In this document: positions 35,257-48,282 of the stretch, piece by piece
Layout of the letters: each line of letters starts with the position of its first letter
Position numbering within the stretch: the stretch's first letter is position 1
Assembly (NCBI GenBank): GCA_010356995.1
Contig: ML996692.1
Coordinates: 569,933-633,932 of the forward strand
Length of the DNA stretch: 64,000 nucleotides
From: Trichodelitschia bisporula
Taxonomy: Eukaryota; Ascomycota; Dothideomycetes; Phaeotrichales; Phaeotrichaceae
Reading direction: 5' to 3'
Position numbers and translations under genes: made by a program
The notes under the pieces: generated by a model
The model's input: only the letters and a program-made list of their open reading frames with translations
What the model was told of the DNA's origin: nothing
Database searches by the model: none

Positions 35257-37209
35257 CTAAAGGCGGTTATTGTAGTTTATCGTTTGCTTCATCTCCGCCA
35301 GTTTTTGATGCATCCTGTGGACTTCGGCCAGTCGCGCTTCGGTCGGTGGCTCGCGAGAGCTTTGGATCTCCATATAGAGTTTGCTGTATTGCGCGTAATA
35401 TTGATGGAACTTTGCGCTAAGTTGCATCGTCTGTCGCCACGTGAGCTTCTCGGGACTGGTTTCAGAGTCGGTTTCCCCGTTGGAATTGGCCATTTCGACG
35501 TCTGGAGAGGACGTATCCTCCTTCTTGATTTTGGCAGGAACGGCGGCGGGGGGGCGCTTGGTCGGGGCTCCGTTCGCCATTGGCTTTGCCGCGCGCACTT
35601 GAGAAGAATCCCCGTTCGCCGTGGCAGGCTTGGTGGCCACACGCTTGCTCGATACCGGAGCATCTGCGCTGTCGTCGAGTTTCCGCTTAGTACCTGTAGT
35701 CGTTGGCTTCGATTCAGGCTTTCGCTTCGCAACCGGTTTGTTCGGGGAAATGGTAGACGAAAGTGCCCTATGCGCCGGGTGCTTTTCATTGAGGTCCGAA
35801 GCGTTGACAGGGGACGCGCTGAGCGGAGACGGGTTCTTGGGCTTGTTCAGCAGCTTCTTTGCAGTAGTGTTTGCCTTTGCGGTAGCTGCGGGTCGTGAAG
35901 CTGTTTTGCGTTGCGAGACGGGTGCTCCTTGGGGATCGTCCTTATCAGGGGGCGCCTTTGCCGATCGGGTGGCCGCGTTTTCCGTCTTCTTCGCTGCGGC
36001 CTTCTCCGCAGCAGTTGTGCGGCCATTTGTAGCCTTGCGCACGGCACCTTCGGCTTTGGTGGCGGAGACCTTTGGAGTCTTTTCCTCCGTCTTCTTGGCT
36101 GTAGCCTTCTTCGCTTTCGTGGGCAAACCCGCCTTCTTGTCTAGAGTCACAGGCTTTGAATCCAGTGGCTTCAACACTAAACGTGACAGACACTTCCCTT
36201 TCCCTCGCTCTTCAACCGGTAGAAGCAGCTGCCACAACTTGTCATCGCGGCTTAACCGCATACGATCATATGCCTTGATCGCCCCATCAATTGCCGTCTC
36301 CCGTTCTTCTTGGCGAGGATAAGGGAATTTCCACGGGTCCAGCTCCTTGTATCCTTTGTCACCAAGCGCCCACTTGCCGCCTTCCACCTTCTTCGCAACT
36401 TTATCCAAGATTGGCGACACGTTGGTGCGCACGAGGTGCCGGCATTCAGCCTGTGTTCGAGGACCGGCGGCGAGGAGATGCACCGTGGCATAACGCGCGG
36501 CAGCCAGCTCGGACTGCTCATGAGAGCTCGAACTGGAAACGGAGACTGTGGACGATGTAGGATTGGGGCGGGAGAAGGACTGATTTGGCGTATGGGATGT
36601 CGACTTGAGCCCTTTGACCTTGATCGGCAGTTGCTCTGGGGTGGTGATGGTGACCCTATGGAAAGAATTAGCTTGACGGGCGCGAGTGTGCTTAACGGTA
36701 GAGCTCACCGATGCGCATCTCGCTCCTGCTCTATCGATCGCATTTTACTCTGCAGCAGTTCCTCATCCTTATCCAGACCGAGCGATGCCTCTTCCCGGAG
36801 GAGGGTTAAGGAATGGTTAATGAGACCCGAAAACTGCCAGGTTTCCAGGTTTCCCTTGGGCTGTGCGAAGACTTCGTTTCGGGCAATCTCAGATACGGGT
36901 CGAAAATGGAAGGGCTTTCCGGAGCAAATGATAGCCTGCGAAGAGTGGAGAGGTTAGCAATCTGCTTCTAGCCGTGCAGCTTCGGGAGCTGAAATGTTCC
37001 CGAAGGAACGGTGGGGTTCCGAGACATACAGGTCTCCTGCCGAAGACGAACTGAGCCGGCTTGTCCGACTTGCCCGCCTGTTGGATAGCATGCATGACAT
37101 CCTTCCGAATCTCGAGGCACATAGCCTGCACCGGACCACTTTTGCTCGTAGTTGTGCCGATGAGTGCGTCGGGCGCGCCATCGAGTAGAAATGTGGTTTC
37201 GGCGGTCAT
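35257..37209 (-). CDS. RNA polymerase II elongation factor ELL
   Basis: Three minus-strand exons, 37030-37209, 36709-36935 and 35257-36655, give 601 residues. The N-terminal part (CLEIRKDVMHAIQQAG, then FVFGRRPAIICSGKPFHF) resembles the ELL N-terminal domain. It is followed by a winged-helix-like segment at about 180-260 (ATVHLLAAGPRTQAECRHLV, then VEGGKWALGDKGYKEL). A long Lys/Ala/Pro/Thr-rich disordered middle contains several nuclear-localisation-like clusters. The last 60 residues (WRQTMQLSAKFHQYYAQYSK onwards) resemble the occludin/ELL helical domain. ELL with EAF suppresses pausing of RNA polymerase II. The protein is expected to be nuclear. The middle is low-complexity, so identification rests on the two ends. 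The start sits just downstream of a C/T-rich leader. Confidence 0.75.
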
Positions 37210-40200
37210 GGTGGCGGCTACTGGAGAAGTGACGGTGGAAAATTAAAGTGGAAATGAAGAGATGGAGAGATTATTGGAGGTGTGGGAGGGAGGAGAGAGG
37301 TAGAGAAGTATGAGGGAGGGTGGTCAAAGACCGGGTGGATGGGAGGCCGCCGCGAGCTTCTCAGACTATGGCATTGGCGGGTACAGGACAATGAGGTGTT
37401 ATGTGTGAGTAAGGTTGGGAATTGAGGGGTCCTTTGACGAAGGTGAAAGATGACAAAGCGACAGCGAAAGGTGTAGTGTTGTAAGCTTTCGACTTGGGAG
37501 AAAGAAGTTGGCGAACAGTGAGGTGATGGTGGTTGGGTGGGGGACGGCGAGGCAGAGTACCACTTAAAAGTGGGAGATGAAAGAGGATTGCTGGGGAGTA
37601 CGACAACTGAGGACTGAGATGTGGCAGGCAATGTTGCTGGTGACTGTACAGGAGGCAACCGGTTGCTGAAGCGGACCAAAGAGTGAGTATGAAAGGGTCC
37701 TTTGGGGGGGTGGTGAGAGAGTGAGTGAGTGAGCAGGTGATTGAGAGAGAGGGAGTCGGAGGAGGGAGTGGAAGGCGGAGGAGTTGGAGTGGTGAGCGAG
37801 AGAGCGCTACTAGGGAGCTCCCAACAAGAGGAAGCAAAGAGTTTGGCTTCCGGTGCAGGTGGGTGGGAGGTGCTTTGGCTGGGGCTTTGCTGGCGAACCT
37901 ACGCTTCGTAATGAGTTGCGTGTAGTAGTAGGGAACGTGACGCTGGTTGGAACCGATTTGCTTTGCTTTGCAAGTCGGTTAAGATACTGGACTCTTCTAT
38001 CGGTATTATTATCTCCATCCATCCCGTGTTCTAACTTCTTCTACCCAAGCTTTCCCCATTCCATTCATCATCCATCTTCGTCAAGCTCCCACAAGGACCC
38101 AGGTATCTGCGTACGCAGTGGCATCAGCTTTCACTAACGGTACCCTATTTTTTGTGCTTTGGGTACTTTTTTCTGCTAACCCGCCTTGTACTCTGTAGTT
38201 CTACCCGTAAACCCCAATCCTATCCGCCCGCCCATTCAGCCCAGCGTATCCTAGATATTCCAGGCCCAAAAACAACCCCCCCAGCGAAGCACGCAAAATC
38301 CAGCCGCAGACTCTCTTACTCTCTTACTCTCTTACTCTCTTACTTTCTTTCTCTCTTTCTCTCTTTCTCTCTTTCTCTCTCACACACACTCTCCCCCCTC
38401 AATTATTCCCCTCTGGTCCAGACAGCGATATACGATGGCCACGGTGTGCAAGCCCCAAAAAGTGCAAGTCACGCAGATGGGATCTGACCATGCGAAAAGC
38501 GGTATGGTTTGGTCCTGTTGGGCTTCTCGATGACCCCATTGACCCATGTTCTACCTCCTCCCCGCTGCCTCATCCACTCTCACGTCCCTCTTTCTTCGGC
38601 CTCTTCGCCTCTTCGGCCTCTTCCATCCTCCTATGCGTAGTCTTCGGGAGAGCATCCTGACCCACCCCACACCATCAAGCACTCTCCACTCCCCCCAGCA
38701 GCCCGTCCCAGCGGCCTTCCCCTCCACGCTCTCCACTCTAGTTCTACTCCATGACCTGCCCTATTATTGTTCCTGTCCCCCACCTAGAATAACCAACCCT
38801 GCCACGACGTTGGCTGGCTGTTGGAAGCACATCCTCCAACGCCTCATTCTCCGCTTTCCACAATTCACTGTCCACACCTTTTTTTCGCAATTCATACTGT
38901 TCTATAGCCTATGACGAGGGCATCCGCCCATGAGCGCCCCCACCGCCAAATACCCTACGACTTGGGTACAAAAAAAGCCCAAGCCGGGACCGCCGTCTGG
39001 GGACGCTCGATGCACTCTCCAACAAGCAGTCTGACCCGGTGCCACTGCCACCATCTCTGCCACCCCACGCCATCGGCGGCGGCACTTCCGCTGGACCCCT
39101 CGCAACCTCCACACTCATATTTCGACATTCTTTTTTGACAACCTTTTTTTTTGTTAGCTACATGATGCGTGATCTTATATGTACATCATTATCCCCCCTC
39201 ATCCCCTCTGTCCAGAAAAAGAGGTCAAGGGTAAGTGGAAGGAAGGGGGCAGGAGGAGAGGGAAGGCAACACAAGACGCGCCCCCATTCTACCCCAAGTC
39301 CTGAACGGGACTCCACTCAGACCCTCCTGGCAGCAGCCAATGCTTAGAACGGCCAGGCCAGAAGGTTACCTCACCACCCCTCACCATCCTTCATCACCGG
39401 CCTCCCTCAATTGATTCACCCCACACAACCCACAAAACAACGAAATGACCCTCCCCAAACCCATCTGGACCCCGCGATGTCCTGATCCTGACTCTCCGCT
39501 TGAAATGAACTTCGCCGTGCGCATCCAACTCTAGCCCGCGCTGGTCAAAGTTGACATGCAGTAAGCTCGTGGCCAGGTACATGCACATGTACATGTACAC
39601 GCCCGCAATGCACGTAGCCAGCGGCCCGTACTCATCATCCACGCATCAATCCGAGGGCTGGGGGAAAAGGTTAACGTTAGGATAGCTGCAGAACTACAAG
39701 GAATCTCCACATCGCGCCGTGCCACCCCCGCCTGCAAATGCTCAACGAGCTCATATAGATGCTGCAAGGGCCGTTGCAATGTCGGCACCTTCGCTCTTTA
39801 CCGGCCAGGAACAAGCGATGGGGGGTGCCTTGCAACATTGGTATGGGGTAGTACTGTATCTTTTGCTGGAATTCCATGGGACCCTTCGGCCGGCCAGTAG
39901 CAGCGGACGAGGCCTGGGGAATTCCATATTGTCAGCATCATCGACCTCTCCAACTTTTCGCTTCCAAGCAACATCGGACGGGTCAAGTGTGCCCAACACA
40001 CGTAGCTGCTCATTCCCCGACCCCAAAGGACGTGGCAAAAGGTATTAAAAGGGCCGCAACGCATACACACCCGCTCCCAAAACGACTGGGGTCGTGCAAA
40101 TGTATGGGGAAGAATGGTCAAGAGAGAGAGAAGGGTACCGGAAAGTCTGATGGGAGATGGAGGAGAGGGAAAGGGTCATCTTTCGCGACAAGTTGTTCGG

Positions 40201-43200
40201 CGAGTGTTTCGCACTGCATCCCTCCCAGCCCCGACCACAATGAGGCTGCGAAACAACAGGCACCCCCTAGCGACCTCGCTGTCTCTTTGTGCGCGTGGCT
40301 TTGCCTCCAATCGCTCCGAACTGAAAGCTTGCCTGTCGGTGACAAGGGAGGAGCTCGATCACTATGGGCAGCTCTCGCCCGTCCATTCCGCAGATGCCGA
40401 ACGCTCCCCGCCTCTCTCCTCCATCCTAGTTGCGCTGATGACCGCACACACCAGCCCACACGGGCGGCGACTACTGCGTACGCTCGGAAGCAGCAAAACC
40501 AGCGACAACAGGTGGGGAAGCTCGGCGTAAACATCCTTGTATCCGTGGCTCAGAAATCGTATGTGACGGACGAGACGTGACGGGGAAGAAGAAAGACGAG
40601 AAGAGCCAACCAAACGCGTAACACACAGCCCTGTCTAGCATCCACTTGGGATATTCTATCCACCCTTCCCGTTACGCAAAACCCCGGTTTCCATCAGCTA
40701 TTACTCGTCGAGATCGGGCTGCCAATTCACTCAAGTTACACTATGAACCGATTGATTAACTAATAGCTGAACTAATAGTCTCTCGTTTCGTGGATGGCCA
40801 GCAGCGAATGCAGATTGCTACATTCGGATTCAGTAAAGTGGGGGGAACAGTCTAAAGGACCGTACATTAATCGTCATTGCTGAGAGGAAAGGAGGGGCCA
40901 AAAAGGTGCTGTTCAATCCACAAACGCCAAACTGCGAGATCGGCGTTCCAGAGCAACCCTTTTAGGGCGGCATATCATTGTAAGGCACAGCAAAAGCTAA
41001 ACAGCCCAAACCGCTACCTCGCCGCCCACCGGGATGTCAAGGAAGCTGCCAGAGGATTCAGTGCTCTCCGGGAGAACAGTGTACGATAGGATATGGTGCA
41101 AGGCTAAACGCGTTTGCATATTATCGCCCTCTGGTATGTATTGATTCATCGATGCCAGATTGGCAGCCATGGCGTCCTCCTAGAGATCTAGAAAACCATC
41201 AATTTCGACACCCCTAACCCACCAACGCCGACCGGCGAACATCCGTGCCGAAGCTTAAGATCGCGGACCTTCGGACAGTACGTATAAGCAACACACTGCA
41301 TGATGTACATAACCCATCAAATAACCCAAATGATCGCTAAATCATGATGGGTTGACAGGATGGCATTATCTTCCGACTGCCGCATTGATACCATATGCTC
41401 GTCGGGGGTCCTCGGATCTCCTTGCGTGCGTGATCTGATAATAGATTGCGCCAATGCCACCCTTTCGGTATAAGTCTTCTTTTGGACATATCTAGATTGC
41501 CCTCGTACGAGATTGCATGTGACGTCGGCTCGACTGGGGTGCCGAAGCGAAGTTTCTTTGTGCGGAGCTCTTTGTCTGCTACCATGGCGATTTGCTTCTG
41601 ATGGTGAGGTCGTACTATGATGGAGGCAACATCGCGAATGCGCCATGTTCCAGCAGAAGGGCACCCAAAGATGCCCGCAGTCCCAACGGCTTCCCGTCTT
41701 TACCGATACGCCATGATTTTGCGCCATACCCCGTCGCGGATCCGACTCGTCATTGACAAGCCTGCAAAGATCGGTAGGCCCTTGGGCGCGAGCTGGAAGG
41801 AGGAAGGGGAACGCTAGGAAGACGCTTATTTACTTGAGACAGCTTTGCGCAGGTGCACGGCGGCCAAATCCTGGAAACTGCAGGCCCGGCTAGGATACCC
41901 GCTCCTGCCTCCGTCATCTCAGCCGGGCCGCCTGAGGAACTCGCCTTCCATTATGAAAATATCCGAACCCGAGGAAGGGAAGCGCAAGGTCAAGGCCAGG
42001 GGGCATCGACGTCGTCGGGTTCTCACCGTCGTCAGTTTATGGACGGTTTTCAGACCCTGTGAGAAGGCATACCGTAGGTAATAGCATCACTGGGCAGGAA
42101 GGCGGGTGACTGCTGAGGCGGCGGGCTAGATATGCGCGTATGGAGTGACTGGTCAAGTGGTCATCCGTATTCCGAGCCGACCACGCCCGCTTCTGCGCAG
42201 TACACATGCGCCATGATATTCTGGATGCTTTGCTTATGCACGCAAACCACGACGTGCATGCAGGCCGAGAGCTCTCGCCGCCGTCTGGTCTTGAGCTGAA
42301 GCATCAGTAATGCCAGGAGGGGAATACCACGCATCGTCTGGCGCTCCGGTGAGCTGCTCACTTTGCCATTGACTTCGCTCACGAGCAATTGGTCGACGGT
42401 ACCGAGAAAAATACAGCAAATCGCCTTATGCGCCCCCAGATGATACGCAGCCGCGCGAAAAAGGCCTTGAGGGCAGCGCGGGGAGGCCCCTTCACAAGGC
42501 GAACGCCGGAATTAATCGCGCGCCCAACCACAGGCGCCGAATTGCCAGCGGATTGTGACTGCGGCGGCGACAGCGCGCGGGTCGGCCTCCTGACCACTGG
42601 TGACAGCTCGAGCCCACGTTTCGTTGCCGTCTGAAGTGGTCGTTTCGGGAATGGGTGCCTTTTTCTGGCCCTTGATCCTTCTGCCCACGGCAGCTTGAGT
42701 CTCGAGGCTGAACAAGATCACAAACCGAAGGAAAGCAACAGTGCTCTCTCGTCGCCCTCAACCTCACTGGTTCGCTGTTCCCGCTCCCGTGGGATCTCAT
42801 TGGGTACGGCGCGTGCTCTGCCCAGTCGCTTACCGTTGCTCGGAGAGCTCCCAGCCTCACACTTTGAAGCGACTAGCTGCTCTCCCGCAGCACGTACTCC
42901 GAGTACTCCGCTTTAACGTCACTCGCCCGAACCGTCCCCGTCTCTCGTCGTCACTTTATTATTATCTCTTTAGCAAGTCAAAGGGAGTGATATTCTAGCA
43001 CCCCAATCTCATGCTCGGTGATTTAGCCACCCACTTTTCTTGCCTGCTAGCACCGGACAGCGAAATACATCGACCGGCCAACGCGGTGGGGCTGCCGGTA
43101 AAGTCCCACTGCTTAGTGTACATAAAACGGGAACCCTATACTGGAGCCCGCAATATAGACGAAAATCACCGGATTGCCAGAGGGATAGCAGTCGCGTACC

Positions 43201-45757
43201 TTAATTTCCCCGCATCAATCTCAACTCGGCCGCAGGACCCCGGCTTCCGCTCCATGGCCAGGACATCCCTTTTGAGCTGAGACACCTCGTGGGAATTGAC
43301 GGGGATTGGGAAGAACGAAGGCGGGGAACAGGAGCGGCGAGTGAGAGAGACTATGTATTTCGTGGTCCCGACTCTTGTCAAAAGACCCCGCGCTGGAAGT
43401 GCTGGGGGGGAGGGGTCACAACGGATGCTTTTCTAGAACTAGGGCCCACGCTAAGGGCTGCCGAGGATGGTGCTGATTATTGCTGCCGGCGTGCTCACCT
43501 GCAGCGGGTGCATGCCGCACAAGGATGACTAGGCACTGAAGGGAGGCGGGGAGTGGATGACAGAAGAGTCGAATAGTAACTGAAGGCCAGCAGCTCTCTC
43601 AGTCACTTTGCTCCTTTTCGTGGGATTGGAATGTGAAGGGAGGGAGTTTGAAGCGGGGAGGGGTTGAAGGGAAGGGAAGGGCAGGCCTAGTCCGGCTGGA
43701 GCCGCCGCTAAATGTGGCTCACACTGGGGCTGGTGATCCCTGCATAGCATGTGGACTTGGCGGGAATAGCGCGGTCTTGAGGGATGTCTTCTTTGGAGTG
43801 CCGAAGGTTGTGGGGGAATGTGTGGGAGGAGAGAGAGTACACTAGTGGGTTAAAAGGCTATCTCAGCTGCCAGACTGGGAAGTTAAGTGAGATACGACCA
43901 ATTGTGCAGCATCCAGTTGATGTGAGGTTGGCGATATGTCAAGGTCTCGTTACTAAAGCAGCCGTGGCGGCGACACCAAACGGCATTTCTCACGTGACTA
44001 TTCAACTTCAAGATCTTGTTCAGAGCCACATCACCGTCTCCGCTAAGGCGTACAGCGCTCTGAACGACATTAAAGAAGCAGAATTTAATAATTTGATTCA
44101 GGGAGCGAAGGGGCTGAATATCTCATCGTCGAGAGACAACCTCGCCTTCCACTGCAGACATTACTGTACGCCTAGCAGAAGTAAAAAGAGTAACCGGTGA
44201 AGACGGTAGGTTCTCAGTTGGTATAAGCCCCCAACATTTATACGATCGATGGATGCAAACTGACTGACAATATTCAGTTGCCCGACGACGACTCCCCACC
44301 CCATCTCAGTTTCACCTTTAATGGTACCAATGATCAAGTTCGACCGAGACGCAACTAACTGCGGAATATCTACTATTTCGTGCCGAAGACCCTCAATGGC
44401 CACTTAGTCTCGATCAACGGCATAGCCTTCTTGCCGGATGGAAAGCTACCAGCCGGACGGAAAGTTACGAGCGTCCGCATCGGTGAATGAGACGACCCAG
44501 CCGCAGGCAACTGGCTCGTCACAGGCCATTCGGATACTCGAAGGCTCTTCCGATGGCCCCAAGGCCGTCACCTGCTCACCGAACCCGGGTCATCCTGAGA
44601 ACTTAGATATGGTGGCAAGGCCTGGACAGAGACTGCAAAGTAGGGAAGTAATAATCGTCCTTGAGTGAACAGCATCGGCAGCAAGTAGGACCACATTGAC
44701 CGGATCGATAAGCCAGCTCAAGACTGGGGCCTTCCCGTAGAGATGCCCGACCTAGGAGGAAGTGTATCGATAGCCCTAGTTGGATCTGTCAGAGCACGCT
44801 GTCATGTTGACATAGTAGGCCCTGCATTTCTCGCCTCTCAACGCGCACCTTCTCCTTGCTCAACGTCTCTGTCTCCATCTCGGAAAGGTGCTCTTTTGAG
44901 CTTCTACCTTGCGCATAGACGTTCAGCATGCATCACATCACAGGGGATTTGGATCTGGCGAGCCCGAGCGCCCGCCCGTCCGTAGGCAACCCCACAACCT
45001 TCTATCCTCCCACTCGGTACTCCGGTGCCGGCTTCCCTCATTTTCCCAGCGCAAAGCAACCCATTAACCTCTCTGGGGACACGCAGGACAGCCTATGCAC
45101 CGCCGAAAATGCCTACATACCCCATGCACCTATACCCTAAACGAGCTTACAATGTGGTTTCTGGTTTACCTTGCGTTGTACAAGTTCACCGGGAAAACCA
45201 TTCATACAAATGTTTCAGAGGACATGGACGATACGGGGCACATGAGACGCAGAGAGGCGTAAAATGCTTCATCAAAAAGCCCTTGTTCAATGAGTATCGA
45301 CTTTTGTGGACGCTAATGGGGCTTATATTCGTTCATATATGTGGGTTCTCCACGATGGGATTCGCAATCATCCTTAGCAGACGGCTCTCAAATATTTATG
45401 GTCATCGCAATGAGGGGTTTATCTCTAGCACGCGACACTGCGTTATCAAGGCAAATTTTGTCCATCAAACCTCCTTGGATGTTGAAGCAGCATAAAGTCA
45501 CAAGGGAATGTAAACACAAAGCAATTATAAACTCCGAAACATTTGCTCAATGACCAAGGCATTATGCTGCCTGAACAGGGCCAAGGGCAAGTTCAAGCAA
45601 GCACAACATGGATGGAATGTGTACATGAGCCCCCCATGAGTATCTCGTAACAATCCTTGACGCCTTCAACCATGCTATGCTCCGGCGCTTCCCCACGCAG
45701 TAACAGAAAAATCATAGGTCCTGATCAACTACGTTGACCGCAGAAAGTGCAGTCAAC
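37210..45757. other. 8.5-kb stretch with no supported gene
   Basis: This is the longest gap in the window. The left part (37.2-39.3 kb) is made of purine- and pyrimidine-rich low-complexity DNA around the ELL promoter. The right part contains several coding-like fragments that I cannot join into a gene: 41338-41710 on the minus strand, 42389-42634 + and 43850-44160 +, followed by other frames to 44490. They have no recognised motifs and may be gene relics, lineage-specific genes or chance frames. No tRNA, rRNA or transposon signature was found. Confidence 0.4.
38311..38398 (+). repeat. CTCTTA / CTCTTTCT polypyrimidine microsatellite
   Basis: Four CTCTTA units are followed by five CTCTTT/CTCTTTCT units and a short CA repeat, making an almost pure pyrimidine strand of about 90 bases. 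Such mirror-like tracts can form triplex DNA, but length variation by slippage is the simplest explanation. Confidence 0.8.
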
Positions 45758-46358
45758 CTAGTCATCGAGGTCGCGATGGCGAGCGAGCACCTTACGCTTG
45801 AACTCCGCCGGGTCTTTGTCCCAGAGCTCAGCAGCTTGGCCGTTGAGCGGACTCGCGCTGCGGGTGGGCACATGTTAGCTTCAGGCCGGCGACCAGGGCA
45901 GTGTAGTACGAAGGCACTCACTTGTTTGGCTCGCCGAGTAGGCTCTGCAGGCTAAGCAGGACGGACTGCGTGTTGTAGATGGCGCTCCACTTGTCCTTCA
46001 GGATGTCCAGGCAGATACGACCGGAGAAATCGATGTTGGGGTGGTAGATGGGAGTCTTGAACAGAACTGTCGGTGGCGCATAGGGGTAGTTCGATGGGAA
46101 AGTGAAGGTAAGCTTGAGCTTGAGGCCCTCGTACGGCGTCTCAGTCGGGCCTTCGATCGTCGCAGTCCACTCCATCAGGTTGCCATCGTTGGGGAAGGCG
46201 CTGATGCCCGGTGGCGCCGACATCATGAAGTCCATCAGCTCTGACTGCATGCTGCCGTGGGGTACGCGGTTAGTGTTGCGCAACCATGCTGCGGGGAAGT
46301 ATGCATACCGCTTCATAACTGCACCGTCAGGCGCAGAAGCTGTCTGAGTCGTTGACAT
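45758..46358 (-). CDS. Ubiquitin-conjugating enzyme E2, UBE2C/UBC11 (UbcH10) type
   Basis: Three minus-strand exons, 46309-46358, 45922-46251 and 45758-45857, give 159 residues. After a short N-terminal tail the UBC fold starts at MQSELMDFMM (18-27). The active site is YHPNIDFSGRICLDIL, with H87-P88-N89 and catalytic C97. FPNDGNL and SLLGEPN follow the UBE2C pattern, and MMSAPPGISAFP matches the MMSGDKGISAFP segment of human UBE2C. The C-terminal part SPLNGQAAELWDKDPAEFKR is also typical. UBE2C orthologues charge the anaphase-promoting complex with ubiquitin to destroy cyclins and securin at mitotic exit. Introns are 57 and 64 nt. The lipase gene ends 520 bp upstream on the same strand. Confidence 0.92.
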
Positions 46359-46878
46359 AGTTGCTAGTTTGCGAGTACAGACGGGCGACGTACAAACTAT
46401 GCTGGAGGAGCGAATAAAGGGGTTGAAGTGCAGAAGAGGTCGTGGAGTGGGAGAAATGAGGAACAAAATCGTAACGAAGGCTTTCTCGACGTTCGTGCAA
46501 GGTGCTTGTTTGGGGGCCTGAGCACCACAGCAACGGTGAATGGCTGCTTGGCACCAACACCCCGCCAATGCGACCCAATCACCAGGAAAGTGCGCGTGGG
46601 GTTTCGCGCACGCGACGCGTTTCTGCAACAGCCTTGGAACATCCAGCAGGAGCGCTCCCGCCTCAACATCGCCCGATCGATGATAGAGAGCACGTGTCTC
46701 TATACTATCGTTAAAATCTAGACGAGATTCATGGCTGTGTAAACATGCATATGTGGATTGGTAGCTATCTAAGGATGGAATGGCATCTACGGATAAATAC
46801 AAATACAGAACCAAACCGAATGCGTATACACCCATAATGCAACATTGAGACTCCGACATCCTTATCCAAATCCCTGGG
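46359..46878. other. Promoter of the E2 gene
   Basis: This 520-bp gap lies between the E2 start and the end of the lipase gene on the same strand. It should contain the lipase 3' end signals and the E2 promoter. I see no further gene. Confidence 0.55.
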
Positions 46879-48282
46879 TCAATGGCCCTCTTTTGCGAGC
46901 ATGTCTTCCAGGTCGTTAGCTGGGGAACAAAGCGGAGACCTCGGAAACATACCGGCAATGGCAAGGTAAAAGGCAACGGCATTGAAACTACCTCCCCGTC
47001 AGCTCCAGTTTCCGTTACTCGAGGGCTTTAGTACTTATTTGAAGCCGTCAGTAGTCCAAGGAGTTGCTTGAATCCATTGGTCCAGTTGATGACTTCAAGA
47101 TGGGAGACTCCGACCAAGGTGCCCTTGTACGTGCCCCATTTGCTACTAGGTACACTGTTGCACTCGTGAGCTGAGATATTTAGAGTTGAGACAACACACC
47201 TCACGAGACCGTCATTCGGAGCTCCTTCTAGATCTCGGATAATGTCATATGCAGGCCGAAATATGGACCAGTTTTTGGCTTCGAGGTAAGCCCCGTAGGA
47301 ATAATACCTTCGTCTGGTCAGCTAAAGGTAATGATACAAGAAGAGGAGGTTGTACTTGATTCCTTCGACATCTGGAGTTTTGGGGTTGAAATTTTGCGCC
47401 ATGTACTGCCTAGTAAGCTGACTGAACGCACCAGTTTCAAGGCCAAAGTATTCTAGCATGTGGTAGACTTTAGGGAGTCGATCCGCTGTGAGAAGTTAGA
47501 CACCTGGATAAAGTGGAAAACACTCGGACCCATACTGCCAATTGCCTCAAGCATGTAGTCTGCAAATGCCGAGCCACGGTGCGGAGTCGCAATGGTCGTC
47601 AGGGTTCGGACATCGACTTGGTTGGGCCGAAGCTGGCTAATCATGTATCGTGAGTCCAGCCCCCTGATGCAGTACATTAGATCGACACTGCTTCAGCCGA
47701 AGAGACACACACCCCTGTTGTAGAAGTTAGTAACTGCGCTTCGGCTATACTTTCCAAGCCATACCATGCTGTGCCTAGTATGACGTTAGTGAGAACACAC
47801 CATACTGTGAGTATTCATACGCGATGATATTTACGCTCTTTCCGCTCGCTTTCTCGGCAATGCTCGCGGCCAACCTTGCAGCCCTAGCCTCAATTGAGCC
47901 GGATGGGGGGACTCTAGCTGTTATGACTTCAACGCCTCGCCGAGAGAGCTCTTCGGTGATACCACGCCAGTACCTGATGCCGGGAAGGCTAGGGCTGACC
48001 AGGTGAAGTTCGTCAAAGCCGAGCAAGCCATGCGCAAGCACAATCGGATTCACCGGCTTTTCTTTGGGAACTTTAGCGTATTTCATCGTGTGTCGCCGCA
48101 TACTGCCGGATGGATGGCGTACCATAGTGATCTTTGAAGTGGGCGTATTCATCTATGATAACTTTTCCTAGCTCCTCTTTGGGAAATTCATCGAAAGGGC
48201 GGGATAATCTGCTTAAAGATGCCGTAAAGGTCCATGAACGGGCGGCTTTAACACGATTCGGTCGGCTTAGTACCTTCAGCAT
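46879..48282 (-). CDS. Alpha/beta-hydrolase lipase (triacylglycerol lipase-like), ten exons
   Basis: The best model has ten minus-strand exons: 48123-48282, 47821-48070, 47765-47774, 47713-47714, 47536-47663, 47356-47485, 47200-47307, 47035-47154, 46953-46987 and 46879-46904. It gives 322 residues. Every intron is 45-52 nt, apart from a 47-nt one before the ninth exon. The fold is clear: NPIVLAHGLLGFDEL oxyanion region at 62-75, nucleophile elbow AHSMGG with S139, GLDSRYMIS, ATPHRGSAFADY, EGAPNDG with D259, and GVSHLE with H281, ending IADMLAKEGH. Restoring HSMGG needs a 10-nt exon followed by a 2-nt exon (GG), each flanked by good splice sites. Skipping the 2-nt exon shifts the frame. The family hydrolyses acylglycerols or other esters, probably inside the cell. 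The N-terminus may be a mitochondrial presequence (basic, Ser/Arg-rich). Confidence 0.85.

Noticed and set aside
41338-41710. About 125 open codons on the minus strand ending at 41338
   Set aside because: Reads like protein (for example SHAISYEGNLDMSK) but has no matching upstream exon or known family. Not strong enough to call a gene.
43784-44490. Coding-like segments in changing frames on the plus strand
   Set aside because: I could not link the frames by acceptable introns or recognise a family. It could be a decayed gene but this is not shown.
45025-45495. 156-codon plus-strand frame with a hydrophobic stretch
   Set aside because: No family features, and the hydrophobic part is not preceded by a plausible N-terminus. 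Treated as chance.
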